Source of the DNA: Phalacrocorax aristotelis
Lineage: Eukaryota; Chordata; Aves; Suliformes; Phalacrocoracidae
Length of the DNA stretch: 64,000 nt
Assembly: GCF_949628215.1 (NCBI RefSeq)
Contig: NC_134311.1
Location: 10,909,582-10,973,581 of the forward strand
Reading direction: 5' to 3'
In this document: piece after piece, positions 1 to 13,483 of the stretch
Numbering within the stretch: the stretch's first letter is position 1
How the letters are laid out: every line of letters starts with the position of its first letter
Position numbers and translations under genes: made by a program
The notes under the pieces: generated by a model
Database searches by the model: none
Seen by the model: the letters and a program-made list of their open reading frames with translations, nothing else
Told to the model about the DNA's origin: nothing

Positions 1-3000
1 GATGTGCAGACTAATGAATATGTGCTGTCCTTGAAGCCTTTGACCTTGCTCTGGAGGTGCTGGTTGTTGCACAGTCCAGGGGAACTAAAAGTGCCCTCCA
101 ACTTATGCTTAGGAAGTCAGACACACTGAACAAGCAAATGGATGTGCCAACCTTCCTGCAGTGCAGTGACCTTCTTCTCATTGTTTTCAGGGGTAACAAT
201 GAAACAGCAGTAGATATTTCAGTAGCTGAAGCAGTGCAAATACTTATTTGTTTGTTTAAAACTATTCTAATTTAAAAGCAGGTTAAATACTACATATTCA
301 ACCAGGTAGTGTTGTTTTTATGCATGAGAAACACTTAAGTGCCTGGTGGGGAAAGCTGAGAAAGTGGTATGCTTTTCAGCCACAGAACTATAAGCACTGA
401 ACCTTAAGGTATGCACATTCACAGCATTAAAGACCAAGGTACTATCCTAAACTAATAAAGATGTGGCTGTAGTTCCGTGGTCTGAAGTAGGATAACGCTG
501 GGCAGTGAGAGGAGAAACCAGTATTGAGTGAATCTCATAATGGCTGTTCAGGTAAATAAAGATGATCTTGCACTGATTCAATCATAACACTGTGAAAAAC
601 AGCCTTTCTTGGATATCTTTTTCTTTTTTTCTGTTGCTGTTTGGCTCAAGCTTGGAAAAATGACGAGATAATTTGAGGGCTTTTCTCTTCATATCCAATC
701 CTTTCTAAAATCTACCTGGAATTTATTCCAAATGAATACAGTGTACAGGAACCTAATTATTCTGGTACTAAGAATGGGATAAAGACTTCTAGACTGGGTG
801 CTACACATAGTCAAAGCTTTAGCAAGATTTTGAACTGAAATTTCTGTCCAGCCCTTTTTATGATTGAGACCCATATATGCAAATATTGTTCCCAAGTTCA
901 ATTTATAGCACTCACAGTTTTCATAAGTAGTTAAATTTAATTTCAAAATTTGGTATTGCCTGTTAACATTTAAATGGCTGTGTACAAAAATTAGTTCTAG
1001 ACAGCAACTAAATCTCACAGTTACAATTATACTCAAGCCTTGTACGCTGTATGTATTTATATTTGACATTCATTCAGTTGAATTTCTTGCTGACTGGAGA
1101 TGAGTGAACTTTTTCTTCTAGTCAATGGTGTCATAAAGTCCCAAAGAGACGTTTGTGGAGTTCTGGTCTGTGTTCCCTGTGCTAATTATGCATTCATGGC
1201 ACAACGTGCACAGGCTTCAAAGGCATATGTGGTGAATATGTAATAACAATTTTATTAAATTTATTAATGCTTGCCACAACCAGCTCTTACTAATGCGAGA
1301 GAGTGAGTGGGAGTTCTGCTATGTGCTCATTATTTAATAAGCAGATTGTACAGTACATAGACTCTGAATATTAATGAATTTCTAAAAATAAGAATCACAT
1401 TCTTTTGAAACACAACACAGGGACACAATAATGCCAAGGATATAACTGCAAAAAGTTGCAGAAAGGGATCAGCATGACAGGAAGTGAGACTGGTATTGGC
1501 AGATGGTGATTCGTGCTCAGTGATATGAGTGTACCAAAGTACCAGCAGGAAACAGAAGGCAAGGTTTTGGCTTGGACAAATGAGTAGTATAAGGAGTGTT
1601 TGGGATGGAGGAAGGATAGTGGTGGGAGCCATGGAAATGAAGTAGATTAATACTGCAGATGAAACTCTCAAAATGCTGAGAAATGGTGCATAGCTGCTTC
1701 TCTCCTAAATCTTATAGAGAGGATGAGTGAGATACAGTCATTTTGAATTGCATTTCCACATGTTACAGCACCCTGAGAGGGGCTAAAGTATCCTTTTCTG
1801 TATGCTCCAGCTAAGATGGTGCATTCATGGTGCAATGTGATGCTCTTCTCATCAAAAGTGAGTAGCTTTTCACTAAAAAAACCCCAACCAAACAAGAAAA
1901 AGACCAATGATCTTTCAAAAGGGAGACTGATTTCTTGATTCTGAGTTGGTGAATTACAAGCATTTCCCTGAACCCAAAGATGTGCAAAAATTAAATTAAG
2001 GCAAGTTAGTACTGTATAAAAGTCATATGGATGGGATTGACTGGTTTTGGTAGGCTCTTTATAGAAGGGGAGTTTCACATGGCCTGTCACGAGGAAAGCC
2101 AGCAACACATCTAGGATAGAAGACAATTCTGTGAAGAGCTCAAAGCGACGATAGAGATAAAGGCTGATAGTGTCTTCATTTGATGTAAAGTATGTTTATA
2201 CCTAAAAATATACAAACAAGAGAACTATTGCCTCATAATTTCCCTGCAAAGCTCATTCAGGGAGGACACAGCAACAATGAAACCTATCAAACACAGGAAA
2301 ATATGTGAATTATAAAAAGAAGCACCAACAAAAAAGAACCTCCTACATAACTGTGTTTAGTTCTGGATAAGAAAGGCCTGGCTGAGTTTTACGGTGTCCC
2401 CACAAGGATGCAAGCTGTCACTAAAAATGACAGTTAAGAAATCCAATATACTTCTTTCTTAACATGGATTTAAGCTGTAATATAAAAGTGTTGCAGTAGT
2501 ACACAGTACTGTTTTTTGGTATTAAAAATGTATCCATAAGCCCTTGATCTTTTAAACAACACATGTTATTTTCTGGAAGAAAAGTGTGCCTAACCTCAAG
2601 CAGAAGAGCAGGGTGAATATTTGCAGGCAATAATGACTTTAACTGTGTTAGCTCTGTGGTGGATGTAGGGGTTGTGATCTCTCTTGTTTCTGATGTTTCG
2701 AACTGGGAAGTCAAATAATTATCTTCATTTAGCTGACATAAAAACACCACCAGTGTCAAAGAGATTTCTGATGCACATAGACCAAAGATGGATGCAGTTA
2801 CTTGGCAACATCCAGCATGCTCATAGCAGCAACAGAATACATTCCTTACAATCCCTGAAAAGTCAAGCCCTTGTTCTGGGGCACAGAACACTTTGCTTTC
2901 ATTGTTCTCACTCCAGCTAACCTTTGTGTTCCAACTTGCTCTGGTTCTCGGTGTTGTCTACTGTATTATGCTGTGCACGGTCCTCTGGGGCCTCCTGCAA

Positions 3001-3060
3001 TGCCCTTTTCCACTCTCCTAATTTTTTGTCTTCTGCTCAGTATTGGTGTTTTACACTAGC
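1..3060. other. Intergenic sequence downstream of LINGO2, no gene recognised
   Basis: This is AT-rich sequence with only short open frames, the longest about 155 codons at 1668-2126 and 2421-2891 on the minus strand. None of them resembles a known protein family. No tRNA, rRNA or recognised interspersed repeat was seen. In other vertebrates the stretch beyond the LINGO2 3' end is a gene-poor interval leading toward C9orf72, and this fits that picture. The placement is inference from known synteny. Confidence 0.6.
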
Positions 3061-3650
3061 CACTGACGACTTGGCCCATTAGGCCACTCTGGCATCTTCT
3101 TCCTCTTGGTAAGGAATTTTGCGGTTAGAAATCACTGTAGCTACCAAATACAGTTGTCCCAGGTGTGCCTCTGCCTTGGGTGCTCCTGCCTGTTTTCTGT
3201 GCCCCCCTAGCAGCCCTCCCCGTAGGTTGGTTGCCACAGCTGAAGCCAGACATTGGAGAGAAACCAGAGTGGAGCAGAAGTACCTGAACAGAAAGGGACT
3301 GACTGCCAGTGGAAGGCACATCCATCTCCAAAGCAGAGAAAGTTGTTTCCTTCTCTGGGGGTGGATGTGCCTCCTCTTTGGCAATGGTGACCAGCAAAGG
3401 AAGAGGTGGACAACGGAGAAAGGGCAGGCAGGACTGTGGGGACCAGTTAAAGGCCCCTGGATCAGCACCTCCTCAGCACCCAGATCCCATCTCCCCACGC
3501 TTGCCTGGGGATGAGGCACTGGGACAAATCCACACATTTGATGGTCCTGGGACTGGATGGGGTCACCACATGCTGAACTTGCCAGTCAAAGACTGGTTGG
3601 AAACTGTGGGGAAAGGGCAGGATGGGAGAACACACTGACATGGCAAGTGC
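3060..3650. repeat. GC-rich patch containing an imperfect inverted repeat
   Basis: This patch is clearly richer in G and C than its flanks and stays open in several frames on both strands. That openness reflects composition and is not evidence of coding. Its core is an inverted repeat: the left arm at 3315-3340 contains GGCACATCCATCTCC, and the right arm at 3351-3371 reads as GGCACATCCACCCCC on the other strand. A loop of about 10 bases separates them. A 13-base piece of the left arm, ATCCATCTCCAAA at 3320-3332, recurs at 3760-3772. The patch may be a remnant of a mobile element, but I cannot name a family. Confidence 0.5.
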
Positions 3651-6600
3651 TATCCTACTTGGGGGACACTAGATTTATAGATGCAGGAAAAGCAACCTCA
3701 TTAGAATATTAAAGAAAAAATTTTTTTATATTCAGTATACTCACTGGAACAATATGCATATCCATCTCCAAAACTATAGCAGAGGACTGAACTGACAGCC
3801 TCAAACTTTTGCCTTAAAAAATACAAGTGAAACAGTAATGCATTTTTGTCTTTATTTTTTTCCTTTTTTTCTTTTAAAGGAAAGTGTTTTATTTTTGTGC
3901 CTCAACAGATGAAATTTATAACCTTGTTTCTGATAAGACAATTGAAACATAGAAATCAATTACAACAATGTGCTTTCAAGCTTTTATTTTTTCATTTAAG
4001 TAACTGACATTTCGGAAGGACACAGACAATAGGGCTGTAGCAGAACAGTGTTACAATTAAAATCAATTTATATGAAAAAACAATTACAATAGCTGTTGAA
4101 AATCCAGGAGGGTTGACCTTTTGATCAGAGCAGACTGTGTTTTAAGAAAGTATTTGTAATGAAATGAGGTGGTTTGTAGCTTTCCTTTTTGAACAAGGAG
4201 AGATGAGAATCCTTGTGTTAAGACAGGATCTGGAGGGAGCATTTTATCATACTGAGAAAATAATTTTCCCATCAACAAGTACATCTCTTATCCATCTTTC
4301 TGTCTTTTCTTTCTTACACCATAAAGCCCACCAGAACAAAATGTTTGTGGGTTTTTTTAAATGCACACTCTCCTCCAGTTTGCAGTGGTTTGGGGTTTCT
4401 GCTTCAGTATGTTAAGCCTTAAAGGATAAATTGATCCTGTACATGCCTTTTTGTGTGCAGTTCTCTAAGGTGGCATGCACATTCAGCAACTACTCCCTTC
4501 AGTTCTCATTCTCTTGAACACACACCTTCCAGCATCTTGAGTTGATGGTGGTCTTGAATGGCAAAATGGACGTCCACTGGTTAATCTTGTTCCCAACACC
4601 AGTTATTATTCTTATTTGTGCCAGATAGACCTGTACCTCAGAAATAGTTCCCAGTGACTGCTGGATGTGAGGCAGTAACTGGCTATTAACCATTAAATGT
4701 GCTTCACTGACATTCACAGCAAATTCTTCTGGCTTCAGTGCTAAAGCAGAAGCTGGAAATGGGGCATTTCCCAGTGTTTGCCCATGTATTAGCGAAACAA
4801 TCTCGGCTAAAAGGTGAAGATGAGGTTGGCCACGATTCAGCATTGTGGCAAACAGAGTAAACAGTGTCAGGACAAATTTCCTATGGTAAACATTGGCAGC
4901 AAAAATGTGAAGAATGGTGACTTGTTACTTTTCCTATTAAAGGGTTGGAGAACCTGTGGGAATGCTAGGTTTCTTTCAATAAACTTTGATCAGAGAGTAG
5001 AGAAGCTGTGGGACATATTTTTGGTAGTCATGTAGAAGGACCAAATGGAAATGTTTTGTTGTTGTAGTAGTCTGAGTGCTTGGTGTGACACTTGACAACC
5101 TGACAACTGATGTGTGGTTTGCATTCATTTTGGCATCTCTCATCCATAAGCAAAGACAAAGCGAAAAACCTTCATCGATTCTTTAGGAGATGAATCATGT
5201 TTCTCAAGCATTGAAAAACCACTAATTAAATGATGCATTAAGAGGTCCTTTCATGCAGTATACCACTGAATTGCAAAAAAGACAGGTTCTAGTTGGTGTG
5301 CATCTTTCATGACTATTTTCCTTCATACACTGCCACAGCTCTGTAAGAGCATCTGTTCTACAACTGTTGGAAACACTGACAACAGGGCAGACCACTGCTG
5401 TCACCACATTGCCATCATCTTCTGGAGCACTTTGGGCAGCAGGAATTGTGTTTCTTAAAAAAAAAAAGGTTTTCCTTGTCTGATAACAATGCTTATTACT
5501 ACATACCATCCTACATACAAAATTATCATTCCTCACACAGGGATGGCTGAACCATAACTCCTTGGCTTTATCATCCTTAGGGAAATGGCAAAATCTTCCT
5601 TTTGAAAGGTAAATATTTTATTGTATACTCCAGAGACTTAGACGCCCAGGGGTTTTGATTACAGCTCAGAACTCCTGACCTCAGAACTGAGAAATCCTGA
5701 GTTCCACCCTTCTGCTTGTGTTACTAGCCAACAGTTATGCCTTCCCCAAGCCAGGCAATTCTGATATCCTTTATCAAAATGTGAAAGCCTACCAAACTCA
5801 CAAACGCCAACACAAGATTCTGCAAGGCTCATTAAAATGCAAGCTTTTGTATAAGTCAGAGGGCTGCATTGTCTGTAACCACTTTGCGTGGCATGCCTGT
5901 TCTATGTAAAAACAAAATATTATCTGCAGTGCATTAGAACTGATGTACTGCACAGATGCACCAAAGGTTGATAGCTTTCTAAGACAAGATATTGTTTGGT
6001 TTCAGTGATAGTAATACTTTATATAATGGATGTAATCTATTAGACTTTGTACATACAGCAAAGAGCTCTCATAGCAAAAGTAATAGATTAAATTTATTAT
6101 CATTGTCTTCCTATAATAAAATAAGTGTGCTCTCCATCACTTGTGCTTTTGAGTTATATAAACAGCAAAGTTATTGGAAAATAGCTCAGAAAAATATAAC
6201 TTCCACTCAGGGACTGATGAGGTAAATAAGATCTTCCAGCTGGTGATTACGCTTGAACTAGCTGAATGAATCCCCTAGCTATTAATTAATAAACCAGCTC
6301 CTGCAAACCCAAATAATTTCAAAGTTACTTAGACAAGGTGCTAAGTACTAGTGTGATATAATTTTTTACACAAGTTTTAATTTCTTTTCTCCTCTACTAT
6401 CCAAACCTGTATTTTACTGACTGCTTACTGTATTATGTTTCCCCTTGATTGCTAAGGTTGAAACTTAGCCTTTCAAGAACAGAGAAAAAATAAGGGTATC
6501 CCTGGGGAATCTCCTGTCTCTAGGAAAGAACGATTTTAGACCAAATCTCTGAGCCTGCTGCTGAGTCTGTAGACAGCAAGGTCAGGTCCTTTGCAATAAC

Positions 6601-9600
6601 TCTGTGTTTCTTACTCCATTAGTTTCAGATTTATTTGTGCTTCCCAGCATGAATTTCCAGCCTCTCCCCCAGTCCAGATAGTACAGGAGATGAATAAAGC
6701 CCTTTTATATAGTGTCATCTACAGCTGTATGTGGGAAGGTTTTAAGATGCAGAAAATTCACTGTGAGCATTCCCCCATGTGAGAATAACTCAGTCTCTGT
6801 GAATTGATTTTATTAATTCATAAATAGTATGATTTCCCATTTCCCACTACCTTTTTCAAATACAAAAATGTTAAACACAAGCATTTGTTAAAATAAACTT
6901 TGGATGCCAAAATTTCCTTATTTACAGGTTACCGTGCTATCCAATATAGGGCTACTAGCTGTGAGACAGATCTATAGTGGGTCTGTAAAAGTATAAATAT
7001 TCTTAAAAATTTATGAAAGTCACTGTGCTCTAGAAAATTTTGGATGCTTTTTAAAAGTTGAAGTGGTGTTTGACTGGTAAGTGTTATCTATAGATATTAC
7101 AATTTTTTAGTGAAAAGATTAGCTCTGGACAGCACAATGTTTTCTGTTTAGACCCTGACCTTAATATGGATTATTTTAATGAATCTGTCAGTGATTGCCT
7201 GATGTGATAGTGTTTTTCTCTACCTGGTTATCATGGAGAAAACTAGTAGTTTCTTCTACTGTAAGAACTGGAAATTACACATTAGATCCTGTGATATAGG
7301 AACAGGTTCCACCTCTTGAGATAGTGTCAGGTAGTTGAAAAAATTAACATGAATTGCATAAAAGAAATCTAAAGCTTAGGGTAGAGGAACCTTTCAAGGA
7401 CACAAACTCAATGTTCTTTGCAAACTGAATGTTCTCAATGCAGTGGTAGGAACAATAGCTCTTTTTTCATGTCATACTGAAGGCAGTAGTGCAGTACACT
7501 GCAGACTGTCCATCAGGTTACCAATTCAAGGGAAAATAAAAGAACATGAAAATAAAGCAGATTTTTAACATAATCTATAGTGAAGTTTAGCCCACAGATT
7601 CATTGCATTTGACATTCTGCTGCAGAGGATGGTACAGTGGTACAAGTCAGCCAAAACCTTTTGGAGGTGTCAAATGCAAATGCAGAAGGATAAGACTGAT
7701 ATCAGGAGGCACAGGAGAGCTCAGATTCAACCTGTGTCTGTCTCTGCTCCCAGCAATCCAGCAGGATTTCAACCTGCTTCTTCCTCTCCTGAGGTAGCAA
7801 TAACAACTTCGTTTTCCCCTCCTAGTGAATAGGACCCTGGTTTAGAGGATAATGGGTTCATGGTTGATAAGTCATATTTCAGATAATCCCAGAAAGTGTA
7901 AGCAAAATTCTCTGTTGGTGAAAGCACCTAGTTGTGGGAGAATGGGAGTGGCAATAGTTTATGTTATGGCCTGCGTCCTTTTTCATAGCTGATCTCTGAC
8001 AAGGATTTGGTAGGTTTTGGCAAGGCTCACAGGTTTGGAGTAGCTTTCAAGCTCAACAGAATCTACTTTCTATCACTTAATTTTTCTGGTGCCATTACAG
8101 TGGAGTTTGATTACTGGTGATTTCCTTAGAAACCATGTTTCAGATGCAGATTCTCAGTATTTGTTGCCTTGCAAGTGACACACAGCTGGTGACATCTACC
8201 TTTATGCTGTGCTCTCCGTGGTGCTGGTAAGTGGCAGACTTTTTTCTTCCAGCAATAACCTGGTTGGTATCCCCTCCAATTACCTGTACACACTGTGCAA
8301 GTGAAAGTGAGGGAACAGGCTGACTGATACCTTGCTTGGAGAATATATCCCAGAACACATCTGAATGTGTCCTAGGTTTTTCCTCTGTGTCTGAGGACTC
8401 CATGCAATGAAGGAGGAGGGAAAGTGTGTAGATGAAAAATACTTTCTGTTTCTGACTGTAACAGTTTATATTCTCAGTTCAAGAGTGGTAGGTCTGAGCA
8501 GATTACCTGTTGTGAAGACATGACACTAAGGACCTTGGGTGTGGTGCTGAGAAAACTGTGTTTTTCTCATCTTAGTTTCCTCCACTACCCCTTGAAAAAA
8601 AAGCGATCAGCTACAATAGGGAAAGCAATGTAAATTTTCTTCATTTTTCCCAGTAAATTTTGCCACTCCATGGAATTATTTATTTGGGTTTCATTTTGAA
8701 TAAGTATGGTATACATCATGACATAAGCCCTAAAGTAACCTTTAAAATGACATTCAGGACAACTGTCTTGACAAACAAAGCTTTTTTTTTTTTTTTTTCC
8801 ATTATATTAGCATATTTTGCTCAAACGTGAAGCGAACTTATAGACAAACCCGACTTGCCATGTGCTTCATGGATCACAACAGCAAGGCTGTTTCATTTCC
8901 CATCCATACTTATGATCATATATATTAAAATAAATTACAACACATTTTTTCTGGTTAACCTTGTCACCTTTTAAAAACAATATACATTTAATACTTGAAG
9001 TAAGAAAAGAACAAAACAAATATAACCTTTTTTGCACACACAAACGTATACATATGAACTACATGTGCTTGCAAGTAGATTTCAGTAAGTGTGATGATAA
9101 TTTAATATATATGCATTATGGCATTCCCTCCCCAAACAATGAGAGACTTGCTGTCATTTGTACTTGCCCAGAAGCCAACTTCTTGTTATATGGCTGTAAG
9201 CTCACCAAATCAGGGTTGTCATTTACTTCCTACTTATACAGTGCCTAGTGTGATGAAGTCAAAGTGTCATTTGCTTTTAGGTATCAAAATGGCATAAAGT
9301 AATCCTTTAAGAAGCAACAATATTTTGTTTTCTGAAAGATCAAAATTATTAATGTGTGTACAAGTTGACAACCCTCTTCACAGCTGCCTTGAAACTTCAA
9401 GCCATTGTTGTTGGCTTATTCATGAGGGGATAATGCTGTTTACTTGCAAATACCACACAGAAATAGGCAGACTTCTTTAAGGTTACAGATTTTCTTTTTC
9501 TTTTGCCTTTTTTCCTTTTCTTCCCAGAATCTACATTTTCGTATTCTCCAGCTCAGTTAGCAGTGGTAAATATTAAAGCAATCCAGAATAAAAGGTATGC

Positions 9601-12600
9601 CACGAGGTGAGAAATAATTAACACACAATTTCTGCTCATTTTCCACTATGGCCCGCTTAATAGAAAGCAAAACAACTATATTCCTTTATCAAATTTCTAG
9701 TGTAACCAAGCAGTAACAGAATGGTGTCAAGAGGATTTCTCCTGGTTTATAGTGCCTGACTAGATTAGCAAATCTGTTTTCAGTCTTTTGCTTCAGTTTT
9801 GGTACCAGTTTGAATAAATACAAATAATCAAATTATGAGGTGAAAGTCTGCTCTTCTGTACTGTTCTATGAGATATTTGAATAGGAAGGATATAGCGTGT
9901 TTAAATTTAAGTTGAAATAATGTGGAACGTTTTCTTGACTCTGCCAACTCTGTCCTTATTCTGCTGAGGCTATAAATACAGATTTTTATTTCCAGCTGGC
10001 CCTTATATTCAACCACCTGCTTCTAGTGAAAAAAAAAGAAAAAGACTCATACTTATTCAACCTGCAGATTGCTTTTGGTATGTAGCTATCTCAGTAGCAA
10101 GAACCTCACAGAAGCTGATTTATTTCATTTGCAGGAGAAGGTTTACTCAAGCTTTTTCCTTTTTCACTTTTCATTTTTGGCTTGAAGAGGGTTTAAGATC
10201 CTGCTTTGAGATCTAGATTCCAAAAGCTATGTGAACATGCAGTGAAACTAAACCAAATCCAGAGATCTTCATTTGGCATCACAGTCTCTTGAAGCTGAGA
10301 TGGGAAGAGGGCAGAGCTATAAGATAGACAAAGGGAGCATGTATTACTGAACTTGTGATTCTTCTAAGCTGCCAAGGGAAATTGAGTTTGTAATTCTTAT
10401 TACAGGTGATAGGAACAGGGATTCCAAATTGCTTAGCTAACTTGAAAAATCTTAGTCATTTTTTCAGTGATTCTCCAGCAATCAGGCCCTTTGCCTTTTC
10501 CAGAGTTGTTCCTTTAACTCCTTCAGGCACAAATGACTTTTAAATTACTGGATGAAAGTTTTTTTTTAGTTCTTCTTTTCCAGTTCTTTTTAGCACAAAA
10601 AGCAATCATCTAGGATACTGAAATGAGGTCAGAAAGCATGTATCCAGTGTTTTCCCACATGTTGTCTTACAGCAAAACTACAGATCAGCTGCATCAGACT
10701 GTGATTTCTAAGATAATGCTGCTGCTCTTGTTGTTTTATTTGAGAAGACCAGAGTTACAGTTCAGGGAGGAGGGACAGCCTGACCATGTGCTCCTTTCCC
10801 TGCTACTCTATGTCAAGACATATTGTGAGCTGAGAGGATGGGAATGGACAGAGCAGTCATCATGCTAGCTCCAGGTAGACTAGGATCAATCAGGGGAAAA
10901 AGTTAATTAGCAAACTGGCCAGAATAGGCTTCCCCTTCCTCACTTGTTGTTGAATGTTTTACTGCTGGGGATGGAGGTGAAACAGACTGTAGGTTATTTA
11001 CACAAATGTTGGCCTCTTTGAAGAAAAGTTAGTAAGGATTGTCTGTTTTATTACTGGCTAATGGATTATTTTTTTTTTACAGGATGCGGTAGCAGATGAA
11101 GCAAAATAACTATATGACTGAGGTTTCTTGGCTTTCTTTGCTAGAAGCTGCTGTTGTCCTTGGGCAGCCAGAAGCTGCTTGCTCTACTAGATTTTCAGCC
11201 ACTCCTTTGTCTCTTTATGGGTTAAATGTGAGCTTCTGGCATTCACACATCTTGAAAGTTTTTTGAGAACATTCCAATATCTAAACCAGATATCTAGGCA
11301 TGATGTGAGAAAGTCTGTTTCTAAGTGTCTTTGAAGTGATTCAGTCACAGCATGGCCTACACTCTAAAGTTCCTCTACACCAGGTTTTTCTTCTAACACA
11401 AAATTTAGATAAGACTTTCCATTAAATATTAACGCTGACTTCTTACTATGTCTCATATGCCTCAACTACAATTTGTGGTGTTGAGGGTGTACATTGCTTG
11501 CTTTCTTAACGTTCTTTATGGTGGCATAATTGTTGCCATCATAGATGATGCAATACCATAATGCAAGAGATAAAGAAAAAAAAGATAGCTACCATTCATG
11601 TAAATAAAGGAAACCTTGAATGTCAGTGTGACAATGACATCAACTTAATTTTAAAATGTTTGGTTAAAAAAAGTACCTCGTGACATCAGCTTGTATCAAC
11701 AGTTCTCCAGGGGCTCAGAGTCTCCTGGCTGATTTCAATTGTATCTGGAGCTGTTGACCCTGTTGGCACTGGGATCATGTGTGAATGGTGAGGCAGGTGG
11801 GAATAGAGGGTAAAAGCAGTCTCCCAGTCTGAATATAACTGAGCTGATGTTCTGGATGAAGCCTTTCCGAAAAGAAAAAAATAAAGGGAAAAAAAAGAAG
11901 AAAAAAGAAGAAAATAAAGAGAACCAACTAAAACCCTAAAATTAAGGTTGAGATGGGACGCTGCCAAGTCTTAATCCACCCTCATATCATTGCAAACTCT
12001 TTTCTTAATACATATACATGTATGTATACTTTACACTGTGTGTAAATATGTAAATTGCATACACAGCACTGCAATACATTGCCGCAGTGTCCTCATTAAC
12101 TCACTTGTGGGAAGTTTGAGCTCTTGTACATCTATCCGATATGAAAGAGGTGTACCAGTCTGTGGAAATGGACTTCAAAACTTATTTGTGGGAGGCTCAG
12201 CACTGGTCTTACAGGAACTATTAACAAGCATAATGTGGTACCTGCTTTCTCAAGTTGCTATGCTCGTTTTGACATTTTCAGTTTTCTCCTTTTCTGCAGA
12301 ACTATCGCTGCTCTTCAGAGTCTTGTCTGTCTGTCTCTTTCTGTCAGAGTCTGTCTACACTGACTGCAGGTAAGTTGAGGCTTGGCCTTGTGCCAGCATG
12401 GGGGCAGCCAGTATACTAGACAGAGCTAGGGGAAAAACTTTCATTCCCTCTTTTAGTGGCAGGTATGCACTATCCACTTATTTTTGAATATATGATAGGG
12501 GAGCCATGTCAGTGAGATGCCTCCTCACAGCCCAGTCCTTTTTCTCCCCTGCAGTAAGATAAACTGTGGTATCTCCTTGATCTCTAGCAGAAAAGAAGTG

Positions 12601-13160
12601 AGTCCTTCAAGATGCAGGCTAGGCATTCAGCCACTCTGTTCTTAAAAGAATTCCCAGAAAGTTACTTATCTAGGCCTGACCCTGACAATGTATTCCTTAT
12701 TCACCCAAAATGGCCACAGTGAGCATGTGTCTCACAAATACATACAAAGAAGACTACATGGAGCAAGATAAAAGCTTGTCTCTGAATCTTGCTGTCCTCA
12801 CTTCTGTAAGAGATGCCATATGCCTTACCAAATCTGTGGTGAAATAAGTGGGCTGCAAAAAGTAGAACATCGCTAGAGGCAGTGAGCAAACACTGACTCT
12901 TGAAAACTGAATGCTGACTGAACTGAAGGCGATACACACAATGCTGACAGCTCGGCAAGGTGGTGCTCAGCAAGAGCAAGTGGTGATTTCCATCACCAGC
13001 ACACATTTCACATAAGTAACTAAGCACATAACTGCTCAGAAATCCTTGCAGTGCACTAACAATCAACCACTTTTTAGAGTCATTCTAAGGGAATAGGGGA
13101 ATTCAGCAACTCATAATTGATTCCAAAAGAACACTTTTTTTGGGTCTTTTTTGAGAATTT
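3651..13160. other. Intergenic sequence, no gene recognised
   Basis: This is AT-rich sequence with only short, unremarkable open frames. Low-complexity tracts include a T17 run at 8782-8798, a pyrimidine tract at about 9491-9526 and a purine tract at about 11870-11923. A 114-codon minus-strand frame at 4499-4843 has a fairly protein-like composition but no recognisable motif, so I do not call it a gene. I saw no RNA gene or recognisable transposable element. Confidence 0.55.
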
Positions 13161-13166
13161 TTTATT
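13161..13166 (-). terminator. LINGO2: Candidate LINGO2 polyadenylation signal (distal)
   Basis: The plus strand reads TTTATT, which is AATAAA on the gene's strand, about 2.5 kb beyond the stop codon. The sequence about 25-40 bases further downstream on that strand is moderately G/T-rich (AGTGTTCTTTTGG), which suits a cleavage-stimulating element. AATAAA is common by chance in AT-rich DNA and no transcript evidence is available, so this is only a candidate. Confidence 0.25.
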
Positions 13167-13477
13167 GTGTCACTTAATATGAAGCAATCAGCTGCAACTC
13201 TCTAGAATTTAGGAGAACTTTTTCTTCTGTGATTTTAACATTTAACATGAAATGACTGCAGGGGCAATAGATTACTAGTTGAAAAAATGACAATTACAAG
13301 GGAAAGGCACATGCAAATGTCTTCAATGGGCAGTTCAGAAACACTTTGTTTTATCCCCACTTGTTTCTTTTACTGCCCACATTAAGGTACATTAGAGTTT
13401 TGGACTTCAGTGCGGTGGTTATTATATCAGCAAAAGTAATTCCACTGGTGTTAGAATTTAGTCAGGGGGTATTCCAT

Positions 13478-13483
13478 TTTATT
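13478..13483 (-). terminator. LINGO2: Candidate LINGO2 polyadenylation signal (proximal)
   Basis: This is another AATAAA on the gene's strand, about 2.2 kb after the stop codon. It appears to be the first canonical hexamer downstream of the coding region. The sequence after it is not obviously G/T-rich. It competes with the signal at 13161 and cannot be resolved without cDNA. Confidence 0.25.

Noticed and set aside
4499..4843. 114-codon minus-strand frame as a possible exon or pseudogene
   Set aside because: Composition is protein-like, but no motif, homologue or flanking splice pattern could be named.
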